From CAVYPR01 sp052145775 (GTDB lineage: Bacteria > Actinomycetota > Acidimicrobiia > Acidimicrobiales > RAAP-2): a DNA stretch of 5,536 nt. The stretch lies in contig JBKQNY010000040.1 in assembly GCA_052145775.1 (NCBI GenBank), positions 1 to 5,536 of the forward strand, read 5' to 3'. The notes under the pieces are model-generated. The model saw only the letters and a list, made by a program, of their open reading frames with translations. It did no database searches and was not told the origin of the DNA. Shown one piece after another: positions 1 to 4,402 of this stretch. Position 1 is the stretch's first letter; each line of letters starts with the position of its first letter. The position numbers were made by a program, and so were the translations under genes.

Positions 1-120
1 GTCCACTCCCAAGCCGACCTCGACGAGATCGCCGCCCTGCTCAACGAGCGCCCGCGCAAGACCCTCGAGTGGGATACTCCAGCGGAGCGATTTAGCGAGC
101 TTGTCGCGTCCATCGCTTGA
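1..120 (+). CDS. IS30-family transposase, C-terminal end (partial)
   Basis: The frame is open from the first base and gives 39 residues before TGA at 118-120. It contains LNERPRKTLEWDTPAERF, the signature C-terminal stretch of IS30-family DDE transposases (usual form LN.RPRKTLGW.TPAE.F), which lies just after the catalytic glutamate region. The N-terminal DNA-binding part and the DDE core are outside the window, so it cannot be told whether the element is intact. The family cuts and joins DNA at the ends of its own element. The next gene is on the opposite strand, so this is the border of an insertion sequence and not part of an operon. Confidence 0.9.
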   Translation, partial: VHSQADLDEIAALLNERPRKTLEWDTPAERFSELVASIA

Positions 121-127
121 ATGCGCC
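1..127 (+). mobile_element. IS30-family insertion sequence, right end
   Basis: The transposase end above is followed at once by a stretch around 103-127 (GTCGCG...CTTGAATGCGCC) resembling the terminal inverted repeat I recall for actinobacterial IS30 elements, which overlaps the transposase stop codon. The left inverted repeat is outside the window, so the exact boundary is inferred from memory of the family and may be off by several bases. Confidence 0.5.
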
Positions 128-130
128 TAG

Positions 131-158
131 GGAAAGGGATACCCCTTTCCATCTTTTT
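131..158 (+). terminator. Hairpin with T-tract after the transposase
   Basis: GGAAAGGG at 131-138 pairs perfectly with CCCTTTCC at 143-150 across a 4-base loop. The tract ATCTTTTT follows at 151-158. An 8-bp stem plus a run of five T is a classical rho-independent terminator shape on the plus strand. It lies 11 bases after the transposase stop and could stop transcription leaving the IS element. It could also act on transcripts arriving from the minus strand, but the A/T run is then on the wrong side. Confidence 0.7.
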
Positions 159-377
159 CGTATCCGAGGCGGCCACGACGGATCGACAGAACGGCGTTTG
201 CTGTCGTCGCTTCGCTGATTGGGGACAACCGCAGTGACAGCTCGAGTGACCGGCCTGTGCGTGCTCATCTTCAGTTTCTTGGGCCGATGGCGGTGGTCTT
301 TGTCGCTGAAACGTCCCCTGGGATGTCCCCAGTGCTGCTCAGAGCCCATGTTTGTTACCGGGGGAGAGACCGGATCT
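159..377. other. Gene-free stretch between IS30 end and MobC-like gene
   Basis: No open frame here has recognisable protein content. Small structures are visible: CGACAG and CTGTCG form 6-bp inverted arms near 183-205, a GTCCCC pair sits at 313-330, and a perfect 12-bp palindrome, ATCTCTAGAGAT, spans 374-385 over the stop codon of the minus-strand gene. In mobilization operons a relaxase gene often follows the accessory gene. None is present here, so if one existed it was lost or replaced, possibly with the IS30 insertion. Confidence 0.5.
313..330. repeat. Paired GTCCCC motif, copy A
   Basis: GTCCCC occurs at 313-318 and 325-330, a 12-base period, with the second unit as ATGTCCCCA. The same arrangement recurs at 953-970 and, with a 14-base period, at 1100-1119. 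Role unknown; candidate protein-binding direct repeats. Confidence 0.45.
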
Positions 378-779
378 CTAGAGATGCGGCTTGGGCATCC
401 TGCCTTTGACCGATGGGGGATAGCTCGACGCTTGCGCCATCGCCACGACGGCTTCTGCGGCCTTCTTGACGGCCTCGAGGACGGTGGCTGCCTGTGCGGC
501 TTCGGTCACCGCCAACCCGGTCTCGTCGAGGAACCGGCAAAGCAGGCGCTCCACTCGGCAGACTCTCGCCTCAGCCCGCAACATCTCTACTGCCCACATA
601 CGGCGCTCCGAGACGGTTGCATCCTTGTCCAGGACCGCGTCGAGAAGGTATTTGCTCTGGCTGACCCCGGCGGCACCAGCTCGGCGGGCGAGCTCATTCC
701 GCTCGGCCTCGCTCATGCGGACCCGAAGGCCCCGGTCTTTGGGTGCGTCCCCGCGGGACGCCCATCGCGTCGTTCCCAC
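378..779 (-). CDS. Ribbon-helix-helix protein, MobC-like mobilization accessory factor
   Basis: 133 residues from GTG at 779. Residues 17-51 have the ribbon-helix-helix layout: a short strand (GLRVRMSEAE), a first helix rich in Ala/Arg/Glu, a turn at AAGVS, and a second helix SKYLLDAVL. The following DATVSERR is typical of actinobacterial MobC-type proteins, which bind oriT and assist the relaxase. The remainder (62-125) is predicted helical. The NLNQ-like motif common in MobC is not evident, so the assignment is by overall shape. The start is uncertain. AAGGAG lies directly against GTG 779, too close for normal spacing, and ATG at 716 (residue 22) would still leave the core fold. No relaxase follows. 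A stand-alone autoregulator of the same fold is the main alternative. Confidence 0.6.
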   Translation of the reverse strand: MGTTRWASRGDAPKDRGLRVRMSEAERNELARRAGAAGVSQSKYLLDAVLDKDATVSERRMWAVEMLRAEARVCRVERLLCRFLDETGLAVTEAAQAATVLEAVKKAAEAVVAMAQASSYPPSVKGRMPKPHL

Positions 780-844
780 TCCTTGGGAACGGTCGAGTAT
801 TAGCGACCATCCCCGGCGCTTCTCGAAAACGTTCCCGTGGAACG
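745..844. promoter_or_regulatory. Three perfect inverted repeats around the MobC-like start
   Basis: Three palindromes cluster within 100 bases. GCGTCCC and GGGACGC (745-751, 755-761) are separated by CGC. CGTTCCCA and TGGGAACG (771-778, 784-791) are separated by 5 bases and cover GTG 779. CGTTCC and GGAACG (830-835, 839-844) are separated by CGT. The last two share the half-site CGTTCC. Ribbon-helix-helix proteins usually bind such repeats near their own promoter or at oriT, so autoregulation or relaxosome assembly is a fair inference. Nothing here shows a nick site. Confidence 0.45.
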
Positions 845-952
845 GCCCGGCGTCGCGACGACCACGACTCGCATGTTCAGCGCGCGCGTCTCTACCTCAA
901 TGAGGCTCCCCACAGCTCCTCGTGCCGCCGTCGATGGTGCTGGCACGGCGAT

Positions 953-970
953 GTCCCCAGGAATGTCCCC
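953..970. repeat. Paired GTCCCC motif, copy B
   Basis: ATGTCCCC is repeated almost exactly at 12-base spacing (GTCCCC at 953-958 and 965-970), separated by AGGAAT. Copy A has TGGGAT in the same place, so more than the GTCCCC core is conserved. Confidence 0.5.
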
Positions 971-1099
971 ACTCCTGGTCACGGCGGGCGACACCGCACG
1001 AATTGGCTCTTGGCATGAAAGGCGGCTGAGGCGAGTTCGGGGTTCCTCTTTCTCGTGGTAGCTCACTCCTGGGGTGACTGCTCTGACGTGCCGACTGAT

Positions 1100-1119
1100 G
1101 TCCCCCCGGAAGCGTCCCC
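1100..1119. repeat. Paired GTCCCC motif, copy C
   Basis: GTCCCC at 1100-1105 and 1114-1119, here at 14-base spacing, again preceded by GAT and followed by A. It lies about 70 bases upstream of the promoter of the antitoxin gene. Confidence 0.4.
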
Positions 1120-1186
1120 AGCCCAGGCCAGAGGGTGTGACGAGGGGTCATATCCGGCGGTGTCTAGCTGCTCAACGCTGCCCTGC

Positions 1187-1223
1187 ACCTTGCGAATACC
1201 TTGCGGCCCGCTATGCTGTCGGT
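1187..1223 (+). promoter_or_regulatory. Leaderless promoter of the RES-Xre operon with 11-bp direct repeat
   Basis: A -35 box TTGCGA (1190-1195) and a -10 box TATGCT (1212-1217) are 16 bases apart. Only six bases separate the -10 box from ATG 1224, so transcription should start at or next to the start codon, giving a leaderless mRNA, common in Actinobacteria. ACCTTGCG is repeated at 1187-1194 and 1198-1205, an 11-base period that places both copies on one helix face, overlapping the -35 box. This is a good candidate operator for autoregulation by the antitoxin. Confidence 0.65.
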
Positions 1224-2072
1224 ATGCCAGCGCGCACCCGGCCACATGATGTGGCGTCACTTTTCGAGGCCTTGAACGCTGATTCTGTCCAGGCGGCGGT
1301 CCGGGCGCTGAGCGTTGGCATCAACGACACTCTTGAGCTGTTTGACCGGAACCTCGTGCCCGCTCTTGCTGGACGATGGGAAGCCGTCAAGAATTTTGTC
1401 CGGGCGTGGGCCGACCTACTGGACGAGACCTTTGAGGCTCAGGTCCATGCCGGGGTTGGCGAAGTTGTAAAGGATCTGAGCGGCGCGTATCGATTCCGTG
1501 CAGAACGGCCCGGGACTGGCGGCCAGGCCGTTCCGTGGCTTCGTGCGCGGGTGGCGGATGCTCCGGGCAGCCCCTGGGTTGCTTCCCACGGGAAAGGCCT
1601 TGGCATCGCCCTGACGCTCATCGAGGACGTCCGGCGGGCTGAAGCTGGCTTGACTCCGCTGCCTGAGCCCCCGTCGGGATTTCCAGACCTTGGACCTGAT
1701 GCCGACCTTGATCGGTATCGGCGCCTTGTCGGTTTCGCGCTGCGTGGTGAAGCCCTCCCGCTCGATCGGGTGCAGGAGATTTTTGGCCTGAGCAGAACCG
1801 ACACCGCGCAGGTCTTCGGCGTTAGTCGCCAAGCGGTGCAGCAGTGGCATGACCGCGGCGTTCCTGAGACGCATCTGGAGCGCCTTGACAACCTCCTCGC
1901 GCTTGGCGAGCTCTTGGAGCGCAAGCTGAAGCCGGGCCAGGTCCCGCTCGTTGCCCGGCGTCCCGCCGCTGCTTATGGCGGTAAGTCGCTCCTCGACATG
2001 GTGGCTGCCGGTCGAGATCGCGATGTCCGCGGTGGACTGGAGACCGCACTGGATTGGTCCGCAACTGCATGA
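1224..2072 (+). CDS. Xre/MbcA/ParS-like antitoxin of a RES toxin-antitoxin pair
   Basis: 282 residues from ATG 1224, chosen because a good leaderless promoter ends six bases before it; the frame is open further upstream but lacks a start signal. Residues 183-214 form a helix-turn-helix (EIFGLSRTDTAQVFGVSRQ, then QQWHDRGVP), the DNA-binding part of Xre regulators. The last 65 residues, with SLLDMVAAGRDRDVRGGLE near 255-273, resemble the C-terminal MbcA/ParS/Xre domain that binds and blocks RES toxins. The first 175 residues have no family I recognise and make the protein about twice the usual antitoxin length (roughly 120-160). The toxin gene overlaps by 4 bases, implying coupled translation. 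Likely role: neutralise the RES enzyme and repress the operon. The identification leans strongly on the RES neighbour. Confidence 0.8.
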   Translation: MPARTRPHDVASLFEALNADSVQAAVRALSVGINDTLELFDRNLVPALAGRWEAVKNFVRAWADLLDETFEAQVHAGVGEVVKDLSGAYRFRAERPGTGGQAVPWLRARVADAPGSPWVASHGKGLGIALTLIEDVRRAEAGLTPLPEPPSGFPDLGPDADLDRYRRLVGFALRGEALPLDRVQEIFGLSRTDTAQVFGVSRQAVQQWHDRGVPETHLERLDNLLALGELLERKLKPGQVPLVARRPAAAYGGKSLLDMVAAGRDRDVRGGLETALDWSATA

Positions 2073-2620
2073 AGCGCATCCGACGTGGAGGAGAGCACTT
2101 CCGCGTGGCCGATCCGCAATGGGGCGATCCACTTGACGGCAGCTACTCGCTGCGCCATGGCGGCCGATGGAACGCGGCGGGAAGCTTCCCAGTCCTGTAC
2201 CTCTGTGCCGACCGACAGGTCGCACGAGCGAACGCGCGCCTCTTCCTGACCAAGCGACTCGAAGGAGTTCCCATCAATGCAGAGGACATCGAACCGAGCG
2301 AATTGCCCGTCCTCGTCGTGACCGACGTTCCCGAGGATGACTTCCTCGACGCCGTGACGTCCTCCGGGTGCAGGGAGGTCGGGCTCCCTGCGACGTACCC
2401 GATTGACGCAAAGGGGGACGTCGTCGGGTGGGATCGGTGCCAGCCCGTCGGCCAGATGGCGTTCGACGATGGCCTGGCGGGGGTCGCGTGCAGGACCGCG
2501 GCGACCGGTGCTCCGACCGATGGTGAAGAAATGGCTTGGATCGATCGGGGGGTTGGCGAACCCCTCGAAGCCACTGGAACTGAACGGTTCGAGCAGTGGT
2601 ACGGCACGTTCGATTGGTGA
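2069..2620 (+). CDS. RES-domain toxin (NAD+-consuming enzyme family)
   Basis: 183 residues. ATG 2069 is chosen because it overlaps the antitoxin TGA in an ATGA junction and gives the normal RES N-terminus; an in-frame GTG five codons upstream is less likely. Recognisable are FRV (11-13, with the conserved Arg12), GGRWN (31-35), FPVLYLCAD (40-48), CQPVGQMAFDDGLAGVACRTAA (124-145, motif described by position) and EEMAWI near the end. Known RES toxins degrade NAD+ by phosphorolysis (MbcT) or ADP-ribosylate targets (ParT), stopping growth unless held by an Xre/MbcA antitoxin. Odd here: the position usually holding the family Glu appears to be Asn55 (ARANAR), and the usual Ser appears to be Thr143. 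I believe this marks an actinobacterial subgroup and not decay, since the frame is intact. Confidence 0.85.
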   Translation: MKRIRRGGEHFRVADPQWGDPLDGSYSLRHGGRWNAAGSFPVLYLCADRQVARANARLFLTKRLEGVPINAEDIEPSELPVLVVTDVPEDDFLDAVTSSGCREVGLPATYPIDAKGDVVGWDRCQPVGQMAFDDGLAGVACRTAATGAPTDGEEMAWIDRGVGEPLEATGTERFEQWYGTFDW

Positions 2621-2673
2621 CCCGGCGGCGACGGTCGCGTGCAGCCGTGGTCGTGGCCGGTGCGTGCCGGGTC
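2619..2673. terminator. Inverted repeat between convergent operons
   Basis: GACCCGGC (2619-2626) and GCCGGGTC (2666-2673) are perfect 8-bp arms with 39 bases between, inside the short gap between two convergent genes. It could act as a two-way terminator. There is no T-tract and the loop is long, so the call is weak. Confidence 0.3.
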
Positions 2674-2687
2674 GGTCCTGTAGCTCC

Positions 2688-3323
2688 TCAGGCTGCGTCG
2701 ATGGCTTCGACGGCGTAGGTGATGTCGTAGGCGACGATGATTCCCGTGTTGGTCGGCACCGCCCCAGTGCCGCCGATGATCGCAACCTGCTCACTTTGGT
2801 ACCCGCTCACCACAGCAGCGACCTGCCAGTCCGTAGTTCCCTGCTTGCAGAAGACCACTGGCCCACCCGAGAAGCCAGGATTGTTGATCCCGTCGAGGTA
2901 CCAGACCCTGAGCCCGTTGGCGTCCTCATTGTTGGCCGAGAAGATCGCCTTTTTGACGAACGGCTGGGCGAAACTTCCCATCCGCAGTTCAAGCCCGTAG
3001 GGGTACCCCAGGAAATACGCATCCTGCGAGAACACTGCTCCAACACAGGTCGCCTGGAGCGGTAAGTCTTCGGGCGTCACCGCTTGGTCCAGGCTGAACA
3101 CGGCGACGTCGGCATCAGGATGTGGACTTGGCACCGCAGCAAGCTGGACGGTGGCGGGGACACCATGCCACAAGACCTGGATGGAAGCTGGATCAACTCC
3201 GGCGACGAGATGCTGAGCCGTCACCAACCACTGATTGCCATTGCGGTTGATCGTGAAGCCGGTCCCGTGTCCCGTTGGTACGTTCAATAGAACAGTTCGC
3301 TCATAGCACTGCGCAGGGACCAC
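2688..3323 (-). CDS. Trypsin-like (S1-fold) serine peptidase, cytoplasmic
   Basis: 211 residues. GTG 3323 is preferred over GTG 3329 because GAGG lies seven bases before it. The catalytic triad is complete: His38 in WLVTAQHLV, Asp72 in HPDADVAVF, and Ser152 in NNPGFSGGPVV, with GHGTGF at 18-23 forming the first strands of the fold. It resembles HtrA/DegP-type peptidase domains but lacks PDZ domains. There is no signal peptide or membrane segment, so it should work inside the cell. It is the second gene of a minus-strand operon, 36 bases after the DUF6414-like gene. Stand-alone peptidases of this kind occur in bacterial conflict systems as effectors or activators, so a role in defence or stress is inferred from context only. 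The substrate is unknown; the partner protein is an obvious candidate. Confidence 0.85.
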   Translation of the reverse strand: MVPAQCYERTVLLNVPTGHGTGFTINRNGNQWLVTAQHLVAGVDPASIQVLWHGVPATVQLAAVPSPHPDADVAVFSLDQAVTPEDLPLQATCVGAVFSQDAYFLGYPYGLELRMGSFAQPFVKKAIFSANNEDANGLRVWYLDGINNPGFSGGPVVFCKQGTTDWQVAAVVSGYQSEQVAIIGGTGAVPTNTGIIVAYDITYAVEAIDAA

Positions 3324-3359
3324 GGCCACACCTCAGATTGGAGTTGTTCGGCACCGGAT

Positions 3360-4190
3360 CTATCGGAAGAGAGCAATCGGCGTCACGATCGCGCCCGGGT
3401 ATCGCAACGTGAGGTTCGTCGGCTCCGACGCACTGCTCCGCCGCCGCTGCGCCCGGCTCTGGACGGGCAGCCCAGGCAGGATGGGACCGACGTCCACACT
3501 CTTGCCACGCCCAACCTTCGACTGGATCGTCGCCACCAGTCGGGCATCGCCTTCAAGGTCCGGGAGGTCTTCCACTTGCATCCCGCTGCGCTTCAACCGC
3601 ATGAAGACCTTGAACCTCGGGTCTGCTGCCAAACTTGCAATGACCTGAACCGGCGCATCCCTCGTCGCCATCGCCGTTTGTTGGATCACGGGCAGCTTGT
3701 CCTTGACCGCCGCGATTTCGCTGGAGTCGATCATTGGCTCGCCATCGTCACTGGCCATCGAACTGATGGCATCGAACAATGGCATGAGCTTCGCAACCCC
3801 ACCCACCATGGCAAGGGATTTCAAGGCTTCCGGGACGGCGATCGTGACGCCCAAGTCGATGACTTCGCCCTGTGCCAGTTGATCCCAGATGGCATCGTCG
3901 CATGCATCGAGCACTTGGACTGCCTGATCGTCATTGGCCAGGTCGTAAAACCGACTGAAGCGCGAGGGTCCGGTTTGACGCAGGTTCAGCTCCGACTGTT
4001 CGCTGTTGGAGCGGTCTCGTAACGCCTTTCCAGATATCGGACCGGCGCTGACCCCGGCGCTCAGCCCCGTCCCGCTGCTCCCCGAGCGCCGAATGCTCTC
4101 TTCGTCGTATGCACCGCCTTCGAGTTGCTCCAGAAATTGCGAGACGATCGAGTCGTCTCGATACAGGAAGTACCGCAGTTTCCCAGCCAC
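3360..4190 (-). CDS. DUF6414-like protein paired with the serine peptidase
   Basis: 276 residues from GTG 4190, chosen for GAGGAG five bases upstream; a GTG at 4259 would add 23 residues without a ribosome binding site. The N-terminus has LRYFLYRDDSIVSQFLEQLEGG (5-26, positions given), recalling the (Y/F)xYLD...V...L.QL.GG opening of DUF6414 proteins. A Gly/Ser/Ala-rich stretch follows (36-54), then SELNLRQTGPSRFSRFY. The middle (about 84-200) looks alpha-helical, and the end PGAIVTPIALFR matches the typical closing strand of that family. No catalytic motif, signal peptide or membrane segment is seen. Function unknown. It is first in an operon with a serine peptidase, so it may be its sensor, regulator or substrate. 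Family assignment is from memory of the motif and is tentative; the gene itself is well supported. Confidence 0.7.
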   Translation of the reverse strand: MAGKLRYFLYRDDSIVSQFLEQLEGGAYDEESIRRSGSSGTGLSAGVSAGPISGKALRDRSNSEQSELNLRQTGPSRFSRFYDLANDDQAVQVLDACDDAIWDQLAQGEVIDLGVTIAVPEALKSLAMVGGVAKLMPLFDAISSMASDDGEPMIDSSEIAAVKDKLPVIQQTAMATRDAPVQVIASLAADPRFKVFMRLKRSGMQVEDLPDLEGDARLVATIQSKVGRGKSVDVGPILPGLPVQSRAQRRRSSASEPTNLTLRYPGAIVTPIALFR

Positions 4191-4195
4191 TTCAT

Positions 4196-4201
4196 CTCCT
4201 C
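4196..4201 (-). promoter_or_regulatory. Ribosome binding site fixing the DUF6414-like start
   Basis: GAGGAG on the minus strand, five bases before GTG 4190. It decides between GTG 4190 and the longer frame from GTG 4259, which has no comparable site. An ATG in between (4193-4195) is in another frame and opens no meaningful product. Confidence 0.7.
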
Positions 4202-4252
4202 GAACCTGACGGGCGCGTCCCCATGGAAAGTGGACCACTCTACCAGGTGGGG

Positions 4253-4266
4253 CAAACACACGTTCG
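4253..4266 (-). promoter_or_regulatory. Near-consensus SOS box (LexA site) upstream of peptidase operon
   Basis: Read on the minus strand, CGAAC-GTGT-GTTTG matches the actinobacterial LexA consensus CGAAC-N4-GTTCG at nine of ten arm positions. It lies about 60 bases before GTG 4190, a normal place for an operator. If real, the peptidase operon would be induced by DNA damage. A single short site with one mismatch can arise by chance. Confidence 0.35.
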
Positions 4267-4299
4267 TTTCCCTGGTGGTGCCCCTTGGAGCATCTGGGC

Positions 4300-4384
4300 T
4301 ACTAGTGATCCAGAAACTCCCCTCAGGAAGGATGTTGTGGACTGTTGGTATTAGTGATATCGTTGAGCCAGAAACTCCCCCTCC
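4300..4384. repeat. Composite direct repeats in the divergent intergenic region
   Basis: Two copies of a two-part unit are present. Copy one is TAGTGAT (4303-4309) followed directly by CCAGAAACTCCCC (4310-4322). Copy two is TAGTGAT (4352-4358) and, after 9 extra bases, CCAGAAACTCCCC (4368-4380). A third AGTGATATC occurs at 4402-4410, on the antitoxin start. AbiEi antitoxins repress their own operons through repeats near the promoter, so these are candidate operator sites. They could equally control the divergent peptidase operon. Confidence 0.55.
4335..4363 (+). promoter_or_regulatory. Possible promoter of the AbiE operon
   Basis: TTGTGG (4335-4340) and TATCGT (4358-4363) are 17 bases apart and would start transcription near 4370, about 33 bases before GTG 4403. 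The -10 box is imperfect, and other spacings in this A/T-richer stretch are possible. The second repeat copy overlaps the -10 box, which would fit repression. Confidence 0.3.
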
Positions 4385-4392
4385 TGTGGAGG
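4380..4392 (+). promoter_or_regulatory. AbiEi ribosome binding site inside a small hairpin
   Basis: GGAGG (4388-4392) lies 10 bases before GTG 4403 and is the ribosome binding site that fixes this start. CCTCC (4380-4384) lies three bases upstream and pairs with it perfectly, so the site could be masked in the mRNA. The stem is only five G/C-rich pairs. Confidence 0.55.
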
Positions 4393-4402
4393 TGCTGGCG
4401 CA

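Larger units (their letters stand above)
845..1186. other. Gene-free stretch, possible oriT or control region
   Basis: About 340 bases with no convincing gene. Several short frames of 60-90 codons are open on both strands, but none shows a family motif or a ribosome binding site, which is expected by chance in G+C-rich DNA. The stretch holds two GTCCCC pairs and lies upstream of both the MobC-like gene (minus strand) and the toxin-antitoxin operon (plus strand). Because mobilization accessory genes usually sit beside their oriT, this is the most likely place for one, but no known nick-site sequence was recognised. Confidence 0.4.

Noticed and set aside
219..803. 194-codon plus-strand frame over the MobC-like gene
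   Set aside because: Cys/Gly/His-rich low-sense translation with no family motif; the minus-strand frame has a clear ribbon-helix-helix fold in the same place.
313..1119. GTCCCC pairs as replication iterons
   Set aside because: Only three pairs, far apart and with unequal spacing, and no replication initiator gene or A/T-rich unwinding region in the window.
800..1151. Overlapping small minus-strand frames containing repeated WGH or GD(I) units
   Set aside because: The repeated residues come from the GTCCCC repeats read in different frames; no start signal or wider protein similarity, so kept only as a repeat observation.
1074..1223. Upstream extension of the antitoxin frame to ATG 1074
   Set aside because: The extension runs through the -35/-10 promoter and a GTCCCC pair, and its translation is Arg/Pro/Cys-rich with no conserved look.
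1416..2225. 269-codon minus-strand frame antisense to the antitoxin
   Set aside because: It is a by-product of G+C-rich codons; translation has no recognisable domain, and it lies opposite two well-supported genes.
1973..2794. 273-codon minus-strand frame antisense to the RES toxin and into the peptidase gene
   Set aside because: Arg/Pro/Ser-rich, no motif, and it overlaps two real genes including same-strand peptidase sequence in another frame.
2403..3065. 220-codon plus-strand frame spanning the end of the toxin and the peptidase
   Set aside because: Crosses two genes with conserved motifs; no motif of its own.
3576..4022. 148-codon plus-strand frame opposite the DUF6414-like gene
   Set aside because: His/Arg-rich shadow of the opposite strand; no ribosome binding site or family resemblance.
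4191..4259. Longer start of the DUF6414-like protein at GTG 4259
   Set aside because: No ribosome binding site upstream and the extra 23 residues look non-coding; GAGGAG five bases before GTG 4190 is much better, and the SOS-like site would otherwise fall on the start.
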